From Parascedosporium putredinis (Eukaryota; Ascomycota; Sordariomycetes; Microascales; Microascaceae), in the NCBI GenBank assembly GCA_949357655.1, contig CASHTG010000018.1, forward strand, positions 682,001-746,000: a stretch of DNA of 64,000 bases, read 5' to 3'. Numbering within the stretch: position 1 is the stretch's first letter; each line of letters begins with the position of its first letter. The translations under genes and the position numbers were made by a program. The notes below the pieces were generated by a model that worked only from the letters and a program-made list of their open reading frames with translations, was not told where the DNA came from and made no database searches. Shown here one piece after another: positions 1-12,050 of the stretch.

Positions 1-585
1 TGATGCGTAGTTGGAGAGAGCAGTGCCGTATGAAAAGTGAGCCCAGCTTCCTCGGTGTAAGAGGCCGAAGTGTGGTCCAACGTTCAAGACCCACCCCCAT
101 GCTGCCGCTGGCTCCTAATTGTCTCCCCGGCACCTTCTAGTGTGGGTGGAGGCTGAAGACGAGGGATATGAATGGAAGGATACCTTCTCTATCGGCCTCA
201 TGGTGGAAATGTAGCACGTACGGTTCGTTCAAGTGGAGTGCCTCGCATCCGAAAGCCCTCGGCCGTTTTTGGGATGGAAAGGGGATAGGGCGGGAGCCCC
301 TGGTCTTACCCTTGACCATTGGTGAGTTCAACATGAGAGAGAGCAAGTTTTGGGCTTGGCCTTCTCAAAAGACCTCATGGAGACGTCCCGATTATTGTGT
401 ACATAAGGCCGCGGTCGCTCCTGCCTTTCCTCGTCAATGCTTGCCTGGTTCATCACACTATATTCGATCTGTCAACTAATACCCTCGTTGCTGTTTTGTC
501 CTTGGCCAACCCTTGACAGTAGTCAACCGAACAAGCCCTCTTCCTATCTCTAGAAACCCATTCTTAGAGCCCCCTTCTCTTCAAG
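1..585. other. Left-edge intergenic region, upstream of the copper transporter
   Basis: I recognise no protein in any frame here; the open frames are short and overlap on both strands. The segment should hold the promoter and 5' UTR of the copper transporter that starts at 586. I looked for a copper-sensing (Mac1-type) GAGCAAA element; the closest is GAGCAAG at 341-347, one mismatch, too weak to call a site. Confidence 0.5.
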
Positions 586-1527
586 ATGGATCATAGCAGC
601 CACGGATCCATGGACTCCGACTCTGGGGATTCCATGATGGGCGCCAGCTGCGAAATCTCTGTACGTGTCTTTCTATAACCCAACATGTCGACGATACAAT
701 TCTCGCTACCCTCACAAACGTGGCCCGGTGGCCTCATCCCGCTCCAAGCAAGACCTGGGCTAACCGTGATACTTCTCTCTAATCTTTTCCCCCTGAATCT
801 AGATGTTATGGAACTGGAACACAGTCAACTCTTGCTTCATCTCAAAGTCGTGGCATGTCACCTCCAAGGGCATGTTCGCCGGCTCCTGCATCGGCGTCGT
901 CCTCCTCGGTATCTGCCTCGAGCTTCTGCGCCGCTCCGTCAAGGAGTACGACCGCTTCCTCCTCCGCCAGCATAAAGCCCAGTTCCTTGCGACCAGCGCC
1001 GGCTCAACTGCCGCCGACACCTCCAAGGCGACTGGTGAGGGCGCTTCCGACTCGGGCGCCGCCGCGTGTGTTGCCATCCCTGCCTTTAGGCCCAATGTGT
1101 TCCAGCAGGCTATTCGGGCTCTCTTGCACATGGTCCAATTTGCTGTTGCGTACTTTTTGATGCTGTGAGTTGCTTGTGCTTTTCTTCTCGATTGGCAAAG
1201 CCCTGCCTTTCTCAGTACCCACCGCTCTCTTCCCATGGCCCGAGAAGAGGCGGTGCTGCCATGACGATAGTGTTGAGCTAACCCTGCTTGTTTGTAGGCT
1301 CGCCATGTATTATAATGGGTACATCATCATTTGCATATTCATCGGCACCTATATTGGCTCCTTTATCTTTCAATGGGAGCACTTGAGCGAAAGGTAAGTC
1401 TTCCCACCCTGTCGGAGTGCCTTGTTCTGTTACGGGATTAACCATTCTTTGGTTTAGGGAAATACCAGTGCTGCTAATGAAGCTACTGTCTGCTGCGGAT
1501 GAGGTAGCATCCTCTACCAAGGTATAG
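586..1527 (+). CDS. Ctr3-type high-affinity copper transporter
   Basis: Predicted plasma-membrane Cu(I) importer of the Ctr/SLC31 family. Four exons join in frame: 586-660, 803-1164, 1298-1393 and 1458-1527, giving about 200 residues. The N-terminus is short, with Met and His (MDHSSHGSMDSDSGDSMMG), as expected for copper capture. It is followed by CEISMLWNWNT, very close to the start of yeast Ctr3. The first membrane segment is FAGSCIGVVLLGICLELL. A Ser/Ala/Gly-rich cytosolic loop follows, then two hydrophobic helices. The last helix contains GTYIGS, matching the Gly-x-x-x-Gly packing motif that builds the trimeric pore. Donors and acceptors are canonical (GTACGT, GTGAGT, GTAAGT) and no frame break is present. 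The start is the first ATG and is followed directly by the Met-rich segment. Its neighbours do not suggest a copper cluster. Confidence 0.9.
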
Positions 1528-2315
1528 GCATACAAGCTTTTCAAGCCAGCGGATATGTAGTCGTTTGGAGGGGAGGTGAGGGAGCTCATGAGTGACGGAA
1601 TGTTGTTTAGTCGAGTATGAGATTATCGAGACGCTGGAAGAGATACCCCGGCATAGAGGAGAGCGTGCCAAAAATACAGAAAAAACCAAAGCGTAATATG
1701 ATCAATCTTAAGTTGAAGCCTTTTCCATGTCCCACCGTAGCTAGCTGTGATAGGACAATGGTCCGAAATGGCGGTAGCCCTGAACCCTGATGCAGAGAGG
1801 ATTTCTTCGACCACCTCACGACAGGGGCTCATGAATGGATGTCGATACTATATCCGGAGCTGTCGACCTGGGCGGGAACCCAAACGCAATTGTACTTTAA
1901 GGAATTTCGAGAGAAAAAACTATACGTCAAGTCATAGTCGAATTTCCCTCCGTGCCTCACCCGTCGTTTACTAGCATAGCAGTCTTGTATGAAACAGAAT
2001 GGATCCAAGTTCACCTCCCCGACGCCCCTCGCCACTGTGGCCCCCTACACAAGTGCGCTATTCGGAAGATTTGTGCAAAGAAATGTATATACTTTTGTAT
2101 CTCATACAACAACACCCTTCATGTCTAGCGCACCAAAGACAAAAACTCCCACACACTATAAGAAGCAGACCGGGTTGTTTTTAACGGCAAGTGGCTTGAA
2201 GAAAGCGGGATAGAGGTATCCTGAAGAAATGCTCTTTCCAGCTCTGCTCCTGGCATATGACCACCCTTCTACAATGGCATTTTAGCTTTTCGCATTCATC
2301 GTAACGGTAGCTAAA
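1528..2315. other. Convergent intergenic region
   Basis: This lies between the 3' ends of the copper transporter and the epsin gene. It is relatively A/T-rich with no recognisable protein, and probably contains both 3' UTRs. Confidence 0.5.
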
Positions 2316-4104
2316 TTAACCGAGCAAGTCATTCAGATCATTGCTCGCGCTACCGCCAGCCTTGGGTTGGGACTGCGTAGTCGTAGTCGTGGTAGTTCCC
2401 CAGATGCCGGCGCTACTCTTCTCCTTCGCAAGCTGGCCCAAAGCTGGACCCGACGTTGGCACGTTGGTCTTCTTGATACCGACACTCGCCTGGGACCACA
2501 GAGACCCGAAGGCATCACCCCCGCCGCGGCCGGCTTAGCGGCAGCTCCACCGGATGGAGTTGCAGGCTTCAGGGAAGCCATACCTGTGCTGGCGGCAGGC
2601 GCCTGGGTGGCGGTGGGGACCGACTGGAAAGATCCAAAGTAGTTGGGGCCGCTGGGTTGGTAACCAGAGGGCTTGGCATTCTGCTGTGCGAAAGAGGCGG
2701 CTGGCGGGGCTGCAAAGGCGGAGTAGTTGGCTGAAGGAGTTGCCGTGGAGCTAGGAGCGGGTGAAATGGACGAAAGATTGACCATGTTGCTGAGATTGGC
2801 CTGTTGTGGCGCAGATACTGGCTTGGGAGCTGCAAAATGGGAGGTTGCGGTCGCGGTCGCGGTAATAGGCGGCGAGAGGGGAGCAATTGCCGCAGGCTGC
2901 GAAGTAGGCGCTGCCGATTGGAAGTCGTCGAATTCATCATCGTCGGCTATGTTTGAGGAACCGCCAAGTGCACCTGAACTTTGAGCGGCTGGGATGGCTG
3001 CGGGTATGTTGGACGTTGTCGAAGGCTCGTCGTCAAATGAAAACAAATCGACCTCTGGGGCCTTCTTCTTGACTGGTTCCACGGCCTTCTTGGGGCTGAC
3101 TCGTTCGGGCTGTCGGGAGGATCGGGAGGCTGATGAAGAAGCCGCGGGTCTCTCGCCCTCATCAAACTCGTCGTATTCTTCGAATTGGTCGCCACCCCCA
3201 GATCCCCGCCCAGAGCCACCGCTATATGTATTGGACTGGGCGCCGAAGACACCGCCGTCGCCATACACTCCACCAGAAAAGCCGCCGTAGCCGCCGCTTC
3301 CGCCAGCAGAATCGCTGCCAAACCCGCCGTATCGGCTTCCGCCAGACATGCCACTGCCACCGAACCCGGATCCGGCACCGCCGCCCGCGCCTGTGTACTT
3401 ATTCTTCGTGGCCCTAGCCTTCTTGCGCTCGGAACGAATTTTGTCGACGTCGCTTAGAAGTTCGGTAAGTTCTTTGGCCCGGTTCCTCACGTTGATTCCT
3501 TGGTCCTTTCCATTTTGGTCAATGTAGTGGAACTGTCGTAGCATCTTGAGAAGCGTCAGGTGGCTGCGAGCGTCGTCGATCACGCGCTCAGACCCGTGCT
3601 TGATAAGGAATTCGAGGAGCTGAAGAGCCTTGTAAATTTGGCGCCATTCCTCGGCCGTCTTTTCGGTAAAGCGGCGATAGATGATTGGCATAATCTCATT
3701 CAAAGTTTGGCTGTGAAACGAGTCAGAGAAAAGGGGTTCCTCGTGGTTCCCGCTACGAGGGGTATGATTCGTACTAGTTGAATGTCCCGTTGGCAATCTC
3801 TTGCATAATCGTTGAAGAGGCTCCCCAGGGCTCATTGTTCGTCGCCTCTCGAACCTGCACAAACACCGTTAGTTCAACTTCCATCCCCTTGAGCGCGAGA
3901 CCTAAGCCTCAATGACCGAAGGGCGGACCGACCTTGGCCTCCATTTCTGTAAAGTTCATGACAGCTGCAAGATTACAATCAGCATGGGCTAGATAGAATC
4001 GATAAGCTCCTCTCCACCGTACCATTTTGAACCTTCCGTACGCCTGCCTTGAGATCGTATAAGGTGAGGTTGCTGACACTGTCTTTCAAGCTGTTGAAAT
4101 CCAT
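2316..4104 (-). CDS. Epsin-like ENTH-domain clathrin adaptor (Ent3/Ent5 type)
   Basis: Predicted adaptor that binds phosphoinositides through an N-terminal ENTH domain and recruits clathrin adaptors at the Golgi/endosome. Exons on the minus strand are 4104-4023, 3964-3933, 3854-3775 and 3710-2316. The ENTH domain starts at the first Met (MDFNSLKDSVSNLTLYDL) and runs through NNEPWGAS, EIMPIIYRRF and LLEFLIKHGSERV to the basic stretch KIRSERKKARATKNKY. A disordered Gly/Ser- and then Ala/Pro-rich tail follows. The conserved C-terminus (GDAFGSLWSQ ... SNDLNDLLG, stop at 2316-2318) is in another frame from the tail. One extra C in the run 2518-2522 restores it, and the corrected CDS is 530 codons. 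The second intron has a non-consensus donor, GTCGGT. Ent3 orthology is inferred from the single ENTH domain and the tail ending. Confidence 0.85.
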
Positions 4105-6444
4105 GACGACGAGGTCCACCGACTTTGCGCGGCGCCCAGGTATCGTTGTTGTAAGAAGTAGGATGCAACGGCAGACCTAATAAAATAGTCTCAAGGACTT
4201 GAGGGCGATACCCGAGTGCGTAGCGGTTGAAGATGGGACCTTGGGGTTATTGGGATGAGTGATGAAGTTGAATTTGGGGGTCGGGAGTCGGGATGGATGT
4301 GGCGATGGCTAATCTGTTCGGTTAGGCTATTTCTCCGAGCCACCGTGCGTGCTCAGCATCAGGGTGTCGAAGCGTTTTAGGCCATGCCCGGCCACTTCGC
4401 CAATAGAACCTCCAGTTCAATGGCACAAGAGGCCCCGGACCATTCTCCCACACGTCACTACTCTCCCAGAAGGGCAATATCAATTCTTAGGCCTAATTCT
4501 AGACGCCATTGACTCTTCGAGCGCAGCGGTCCACGGTCTCCCCGGCCACCGTGGACCGCTGTAATATCACGTGATCTTACCATGCCCCAGCCCATGTTGG
4601 GCTCGATTCTCTCTTCGTTTTCATGTGAGAAGCTCGGAATAAAATACTCGAAATATTGAGGGCTTTCTTATTGTTGATTTTACTCCTGCCGCTGCTACCT
4701 CGCCAGTTACAAAGGGCACCCCCGTAAATCCCCCATTCACACTCATTTATTATTGCTGTGATTGAAGCGGACCCAAAAGCCTGGCTTCAGCGTTCCTTTG
4801 AGAGGTGTAATCTTTAAGCTAATAAGAGAGAAGAACGATGATTGGAGGCCACGGTGCGTGTGCCAAAGTGGGTATCTGAACTTTGACTGCAGCTGCGCCT
4901 TGATTCAAGTTTTGAACCCCAAAGATCGATGTAGTTTCCTGAAGTAACACGTCGAAGATGATAATCAAGCGTAGAATTTCAAAGGACCCCTCCTTTCGGG
5001 CTTGTGGTGACTGGGATGACCTCGAAACACAGGATACCTCGGTGGCATCGAGGCTTTGGCTTCGTACAAGCATGGCTCTTGGGGTGGTACCTTGATGCTT
5101 GTCGATCCGGCGAGGTACTTTGTACTGACGTCTGAAGCTTGGGTGCTCATTGGTGAGCACGGATCTTGAACCTTGGCCTGGGGCAGCTGTTTTTAATGGT
5201 CCCTCAGCAACCAGCGAGCAAGTTCGAAAAAAATTGTTGTTCGTCCGCCTCCTGACCTTGAAATTTCCCATTTTCATCACCTTCGAAAGCCTCCGCTCTG
5301 TACTATACGCTAGCTTCCATTCTCTCCATCTGTATTTGTATTAAATCTTCAACCTTATTCGCACCTATAATCGAGAGATTAACCAGTCTCTCTTCATCTG
5401 TACTCTATTCCTCTGGACCAACCACTCCCTGTTCACTTCTGCACCTGTTTTGGTACGTATCAGTCTTTTCCTCCAACTGTCATGCAACCACCAGCTCGCC
5501 ACGGCACAAACGGCGAGCCATGATGGACGCGTACCATACGAGTGTACAAGCAGCAATACTTTCGTTGAACCCCGCTCGAAAGGGTTGAGCTATTTGACCT
5601 GAAGAAAATAGTCTCACCCAGAACTCCCCTCTCCCTCTTTGTTCCCGAGCCGGGTCCATCTGGTTCAGGGAAACCGGCTTTGGGGCGAATGCTATAAGCT
5701 GCAGGGCAAGTGCCTGAGCCTCACGCCCCAATTGGTTCCCGCACAACCGCCGGACACTTGTATGCTTAGACAAGGTACATGGTCGGACCTGGGTGTGATT
5801 GTCGCATCGCCGATGTTCGAAGCAACTGAAGCAACTGAAGCAACTGAAGCAATTGAGCATCACATTCGCACACGTAACTCCATCGCTCCTGGGTTAGCAT
5901 GGCACCTTCTCCTCTAGTGTGTCAGGCCCCAGGACATGTCCTCAGGGCAGGTCAAGGGAAGCCGGGAACACATTCTCGGTGGATTCACCTCATTCTTGGG
6001 AGCGATCTTCCTGAGCCTCTGGCAAAGTTGCCCGAGGTGGGCATCAAAGCTCGCCGGACTTGCCTTTTGGTTGCTTAGCCTTCCAAGTTGCAAATCGGCC
6101 TGGACTGTGCTGCTTCACGAGCCCGAAATGGTTCCAATCTTTCCCGTTTTCGTTGGCTACTTTAGTCTCTCAGGTTACATGCCTGTGGCGTGGCCAAGCT
6201 GAGGCCTATGGGTCTCTCGCATCTCTCCCTCTATCCGTCCTTTTCATGCTCGACTCTGAGAGTTCCCTGAGACCTCTCTCGTCCATCCTCCGCCTGCCCC
6301 GCTCGCTACAACACGTGATTTGCTGTGTACCTGCCTCGAAAAATCCGTGATCGCCCAGCGCCTCCCCCACACCATGGTTGCAATTCCCGGCTGCTATTCG
6401 CTGGATGATGCTTGCTAACAAATACAAACCCCTCCAGCTTCAAA
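4105..6444. other. Divergent intergenic region between epsin and cyclophilin
   Basis: About 2.3 kb holding the promoters of both flanking genes. No protein-like frame was recognised. The longest reading frame (153 codons, minus strand, about 4819-5280) has no family resemblance I can name. A small tandem repeat lies at 5819-5854. The 300 bases before the cyclophilin start are C/T-rich, as is common upstream of highly expressed fungal genes. Confidence 0.5.
5819..5854. repeat. Tandem 9-bp repeat, four copies
   Basis: Four head-to-tail copies of GAAGCAACT, the last reading GAAGCAATT. It is non-coding as far as I can see and lies about 0.6 kb upstream of the cyclophilin start. Confidence 0.9.
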
Positions 6445-7536
6445 ATGAGGCCAACCCTCCAACTTCTTCGACCCCTCCTACCCCGCCAATCCTCCTGTTT
6501 ACCAGTTTCACCTCTTCCTCGATCTCTTCTCAACACTCAATCTCGAGTTCAACTTGCTTATCCATCAATCACTCTTCGTCCCCGTTACTTCTCAGCTTCT
6601 ACCATCACCATGTCTGGACAGGTGTAAGTGTTAAACCCTCTTGTACATCTCAACCTAGCTCTCTGCTGACAGCTTCGTGAAGCTTCTTCGATTTGGAGTG
6701 GGAGGGTCCCGTTATGCAGGGCAACAAGCCCACTGGCCAGACTGCTGGTATGTGATTAAACCTCGCTTTCTTTCATCACTGAAAACATTTCCTCGATCAT
6801 TTATTATCTAGTATCTGGTGTCTGGGTCCTAGAGCATCCATTTTTCCCCTCCTCTTTCATCATGCCTCAGAAAAATTTCTTCCCCCTGTCCGTTCGTTCC
6901 GAGGCGAGAAGTTTCTAACCAGCTTGACCATAGTCCAAAACGGTCGCATCACCTTCAACCTCTACGATGATGTTGTCCCCAAGACCACCGCGAACTTCCG
7001 TGCTCTCTGCACCGGCGAGAAGGGCTTCGGCTACAAGGGCTCTGCTTTCCACCGTATCATCCCTGACTTCATGCTTCAGGGTGGTGACTTCACCCGCGGC
7101 AACGTATGTGTCTCCTATCAACATTCTGACCTGCCCATCCTCGCAATGTAAGCATGCTAACTCGTATTGTAGGGCACCGGTGGCAAGTCCATCTATGGCG
7201 AGAAGTTCGCCGATGAGAACTTCTCCAGGAAGCACGTTAGGCCCGGTCTCCTCTCCATGGCCAACGCTGGCCCCAACACGTATGTCCTCTGCATTTCATA
7301 CTTTGCAACCTTGCTTTCCCCAGAGACTTGCTTACTAACTACCCTATAGCAACGGCTCCCAATTCTTCATCACCACCGTCGTCACCAGCTGGCTCGACGG
7401 CCGCCACGTCGTCTTCGGCGAGGTTGCTGACGACCAGAGCATGCAGGTCGTCAGGGCCCTCGAGGCCACTGGCTCCGGCAGCGGTACTGTGAAGTACTCG
7501 AAGAAGCCTACCATCGTCAACTCCGGCGCTCTATAA
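6445..7536 (+). CDS. Cyclophilin (peptidyl-prolyl isomerase), mitochondrial/cytosolic type
   Basis: Predicted peptidyl-prolyl cis-trans isomerase of the cyclophilin A family. Five exons: 6445-6623, 6683-6747, 6934-7103, 7173-7279 and 7350-7536, giving 235 residues with no frame break. The catalytic core shows [31 protein letters not shown] and the cyclosporin-contact Trp in [13 protein letters not shown]. The first 55 residues carry Arg and Leu with no acidic residue ([17 protein letters not shown]) and end in RPRYFSAST, a typical matrix-peptidase cleavage context. A second in-frame ATG at 6610 ([14 protein letters not shown]) has a good start context and would give a cytosolic protein of normal length. 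Neurospora makes both forms from one gene, so dual targeting is likely here. The third exon opens with [13 protein letters not shown]. Confidence 0.92.
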
Positions 7537-7868
7537 ATGCTGTCTTAGACGTGTAATTTTTGTTGGGGAAGATAAGGGCTACAGTTGTGGCTTGTTATTA
7601 AAAGTTTTTAGCTTGACAACAATGTAGTGCTGAGAAAAAGAAGGCCAGCTTGTCATAGTGAACCAGGAGGTCAATCATAACATCTGCCTTTGCACGATAA
7701 GAAGAGCAGATCCTAGCATTTTTGTTCTCCACAACGCCAAATCTGGTGTCATTGCTCTTGTGTTTGATGTATTATGCCATTCGGAGCTCTTCCTCCACTA
7801 GTTGAAGTTGTAGTAGTATATGATGCCATTTGAAGGGCTGGAGGGAGCAAGCAGCCTCAGCTCAATCC
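7537..7868. other. Convergent intergenic region
   Basis: 332 bases between the cyclophilin stop and the helicase stop. It presumably holds the two 3' UTRs; no other signal was seen. Confidence 0.5.
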
Positions 7869-10039
7869 TCAATACCGCCCCATTCTTCTTCGTCTATCGC
7901 CTTCCGACCTTTGCCATTCTTTTTTCGTCGCCTCGATAGCCCCTAGTTTATTGCTCTCTTTTCTCCTCTCGTAGCCACTCTTCGATGTGATTTTCGCCTT
8001 GGCTCCGCTCCTTCTACTTTCCACACCCCTTTCCTTGAGCTTCTTTCGGTCCGCTTTGGATACGGTGGGTAGCGCGTCTAGAAGCCATTTTTGTACGCCC
8101 GCCTCGTCTCCAGTCTTGCCTGCCTGCTTATCACTGGCGGCAATCACGTTTGCAACCGTCTTCACAAAGGGGATGTCATCCTTAGTGTAGAGAGTAACGG
8201 CGACACCCCTTCACGGCCAGCGCGGCCGGTCCGACCAGCACGGTGGACGTAGGCTGCAGCTGAGGTAGGGACGTCATAATTGACGATGCCATTGACGCCA
8301 GCAAAATCGACGCCGCGAGCGAGGACATCGGTGGTGATGAGGACCCAGATCTCGCCGGCACGAAAGCGGCGCATGATTGAGGCGCGGGCGCCATCCGAGA
8401 GACCGCTATGGAGACTGGCGATGCGCGAGCCGCCGCCAGCTTCGAGGGGATGTCATACTTGAGCTCGGTGTCGAGAGCGGTGGCGCGTTCGATAGTTTGG
8501 GCGAATACTAGGAATGGCGGGCGGAGGGGGTAGCGGAGGGGTCAGCGAGGGAGCGGGGCCGCAGGAGTTGGCGCATGGCGAGGAGCTTTCCGTTCTCGGA
8601 GGCGGTGTACATGAGCTTGTGGGTAATGTTGGGGACGGCGGTGTCCTTGAGGCCGACGACGAGGCGGACAGCAGCACGCGGGGCCAGGGCGCCAGACTCG
8701 AGGCGGTCTTGGACGAGAGACTCAATATTGGAGCCCATGGTGGCGGACCAAAAGGTGAGATGGAGGCTCGGGTTCGTGCAGGCGGACCAGACACCCGCAG
8801 TCTGCTCGATGAAGATGGGGTCGAGGAGGACGTCGGCCTCGTCGAGGACGAGGGTGCGGACGGAAGGAAGGACCTTGGGCGACTTTGAATGCTTTGTAAG
8901 GAAATTGAGTAGGGGCGCTGGGGTCGTAATGAGAATGTCTGGCTTAGCAACGGCGCTCTTTGAAGACTTGACATCATTTTCGGATTCAGAGGGATCCCCG
9001 TCCTCCATCTCGTTGTCTTCGCCGCCTGACCCTTCGTCTTCAGAGAGAGAGACAGCCTTGCTTCGCTCGGCGTTCACCTCCATGCCCTTCTTCATGAGAA
9101 CCACCCTTAGACCGGTACCCATAACGAGCTTTCGCCCCTCGTTCATTATTTGAAAGGCGAGCTCTCTTGTCGGCGCGATGACAACCGCTTCGAGCTCGTG
9201 GATGTGGCCGAGTCCCTCCTTTTGCCTCCTTTTTAGAATATTCGTGACGGCGGGAATCAGGAAGCTCATCGTCTTGCCGCTTCCGGTAGGCGCGACGGCC
9301 ATGAAGTTGGGAGCGAGCCTGGTTTGGTCGAGATCGCCGCCGTTCTCCTCCTCTCGTAGGGCAACTCCAGGTCTCAGGAGGAGGGGTAGGCTTGCCATCT
9401 GCACCTCGGTAGGAATCTTGTACCCCTCCGAGGCGAGGTTGCTGCACAACTGCGGAGGCACGCCGTAGAGGGAGCGCAATTCGTGGAAGGAGATGAGTGG
9501 CCTGGGGTAAATCGGTTCTTTATCGTCCTTTTTGGGCGGCGGCGGCGGTTGCTGGACCTTGGCCTTTTCCTAGGCTTCTTCTCGACTCGCGAAGGCCGAG
9601 TCGGGTCGGCGATCAGGTAGCTGAACTTGAGCCTGTGGGATCGTAGGATTTGGCGGCACTCGTCCTCGCTTATTGGGGGCACCGATTGCGGTCCGGTGCT
9701 TTCATCTTCGGGCTCCGACTCGACCTCATCCTCTTGCTCTTCGTGGGCGGCGGTAGCGACAGCGGGCTTCGGGGGCTCACTTCTGGCGGAAAAGAAGTCC
9801 ACAGTAGGTAGAGCTACCACGGGAGTGTCATCGTCGTCTTCGTCAGCGCTGTCGTTCCTAGGAGATGTGCGCTTCCTCTTGGCGGACCTGGAGGAGGGGC
9901 CGACATCGTCATGATAGAGCTGGGGATGTGGCTTGGTCCCGGCTGAGGGGAGTTTAGCGGGCAGCCCGCTTGATGACTGGTTTTGGGCCCCTCGAGAGGG
10001 CTTATTTATGCCTCTTGACAGAACTTTGAGAATATCCAT
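7869..10039 (-). CDS. ROK1: DEAD-box ATP-dependent RNA helicase, ROK1 type
   Basis: Predicted nucleolar RNA helicase for 18S rRNA processing and 40S assembly. The N-terminus reads [17 protein letters not shown], followed by an acidic/basic linker and then the Q-motif region ([28 protein letters not shown]). Helicase motifs follow in order: [50 protein letters not shown] and HRAGRTGR. An acidic insertion between motifs Ia and Ib and a Lys/Arg-rich tail fit the Rok1 subfamily. The frame changes four times; one added base in each of the runs 9565-9568, 8526-8530, 8446-8449 and 8206-8209 joins all motifs into 724 residues. No intron is needed. It lies head-to-head with PP4-R2 across 2 kb. The family is clear; the Rok1 assignment rests on overall layout. 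Confidence 0.88.
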
Positions 10040-12050
10040 GGCGAAAATCTATATTTTTGTTCCCAATTCTCCGTTGCCCACCAAGCTACGAAGCCTGCGT
10101 TAGTGGTCTAAGATATCCTAGCCTGAGCTGGTTTTTTATTTTTTAATTTTTTATGAAGAGTGGTTGCGGCTAAGCAACTGACGGCAGCTGCAAGGCGTAT
10201 AGAACGGGCGGCACAGAACGTCACCAAGAAGATGCACAATCGACGAAATCCAATCAATCTTTCTGCTGTCCGCTCACGACATAGTGATGCGGTCTCGATG
10301 AACACATTTCAGGAAGAGGAAATATCAATTGAATGAAACGGGCCTCCTGGTCCAAGGTTGGCAGGAATATATATCAGAGTTAGAGGTGAACGCACGGCGG
10401 GCGGGAACCGCAATGGATGGGCCCTTATTATTGGCCAGACCAGCGACTCGCTCCGCAGAACCTCTATTGAAGCGTAGACTCCAAGGGCTGGCCTCGACAG
10501 GGCGCCCCTGGCAGCTAAACGCCACTTCAACATCAGGGCGTTTGCCTTGCCCTTTATCTTTCAGTTTAAAGGATTATCTCCCAGCGAAGTAGCTGTACAA
10601 ACATTCTATCGGCTGAAATGGGTCGCCCTTCGGGGATGTGCCCCTTCGCTTTTTGCTGCTGGCCTCAAGATCAGTGACATCTCATAAAGAGGAATCGGTT
10701 CCATCGTAAACTTCGAAGTTCGGATTCGAACCTTCTCTTGGGGTGTTGTGAAATCCTGCTTTTTGCTTCTCCTTTTGCTCCCTACTCTTCTCGTGCTTCC
10801 CTTTCATATCCTCCCACCCGGCACCCGGATCCTCTCCTTTCCCATCGCTCAGGCGACTGAACTATGCATGGATGTGAGCAAGGTATGTTAGGTATACCGC
10901 CAGGCCTGGGCTAAACCGGTTGCTGCTGCTGCCTAATGAACGAGAAGAGCTTATAAGTGAAATTAAATCCAGAGTCAAGCAGCGAAGTAGCTAAACAAAT
11001 TTAATACTTCGGTATATCTCTTATAGGGTCATCTGGGCTCTTAAAGACGGTTTTTCGGGTCAAAGGGCAACCTTCGATCCACCCCAAACTTCGCTTTTTG
11101 CTTCCAGCACTTGTTTGCTAGATGGATCTTTTTGCGGTTGAGGGGCATCGATATATTGAGATTTTATTTCATCCGTTTTCCCTCTTTCCAGCAGAAAAAG
11201 GCGAGATAGAATAGAGATGAATGTCCAGGAGAAGACCGTTGCAAACCCGTTCCTCATATAGAGGTTTCCGTTTCCTCTCACCTGGCTGTGAGTCGCGGGG
11301 GACAAAGCGACTCTCTAGAGCATCCCCATAAGTTAGATTCGCCCTGGGCCGTCATCATTCCTCAATGTATCACCGAGTTGCAAGACGTCCATGATTTATA
11401 GGCCTATAGTCCGTTTATCCTCGCAGAATCTAAAATGACTATCGCCATTCTTTCACTAATAGGCCCCTCTGGCTTGGAAGGTGACCCTCAAGTGGGGAGA
11501 TGGGTCTTCTAGCGCTAAGTCTATCGTCACACGCACATGGCGGTTTTACATGCTAGACGCGTGCATTTTATTCAATTGGATCCATCCATGGATGGTTTGA
11601 TCCGCCATTCCTTAATGCTATTCGATCGGGAATTCTTATTGAGCTTCTTGCGCCAAACTTCTTCCCCAACTCCCTAACAAAAGCAGCTGGTGTTCGGGCG
11701 TCCGAACGCAAGCGGAAGGAGGTACCAGTACAACGGACAACCCAAGGATGACACAATTGACGGAGTGGTTGAACAGTCGTTCTTTTATACCCCCTTTTAG
11801 AATATCTCTTTTACATAAATGAGCTTGATTGCCTCTGCAACACGTCGCAACTTTTTTTTGCCAGGCGCAACTTTTCGAACAGTCCGACGCGACCAGAAGC
11901 AGAGGCGGAAGCTTGATCGCACGGATCATCCCACCTGCTCCGACGAAAGCTCCACGCAAGACCACTACCCACCTGCTTGAGCAAACAAAACTCAAAGAGA
12001 GAGAAACAAACCATCGCCCATTACAGAGCATCTTGCATCCCCACATCGCA
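10040..12050. other. Divergent intergenic region between ROK1 and PP4-R2
   Basis: About 2 kb with no recognisable protein or RNA gene. Two 13-14-base words recur: CAGCGAAGTAGCT at 10582 and 10980, and CTTCGCTTTTTGCT at 10644 and 11089. This suggests a degenerate duplicated element. A sequence near 10720 resembles a tRNA T-loop, but no tRNA folds around it. Confidence 0.45.

Noticed and set aside
1..585. Copper-response element upstream of the copper transporter
   Set aside because: Only one imperfect GAGCAAG word is present; a 7-base near-match is expected by chance.
8182..9479. Several separate helicase-like genes
   Set aside because: The pieces carry consecutive motifs of one DEAD-box protein and join after four single-base repairs, so they are one ROK1 gene.
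10710..10800. Possible minus-strand tRNA with a GGTTCGAATCC T-loop
   Set aside because: The T-stem partner does not pair and no anticodon or acceptor stem can be placed around it.
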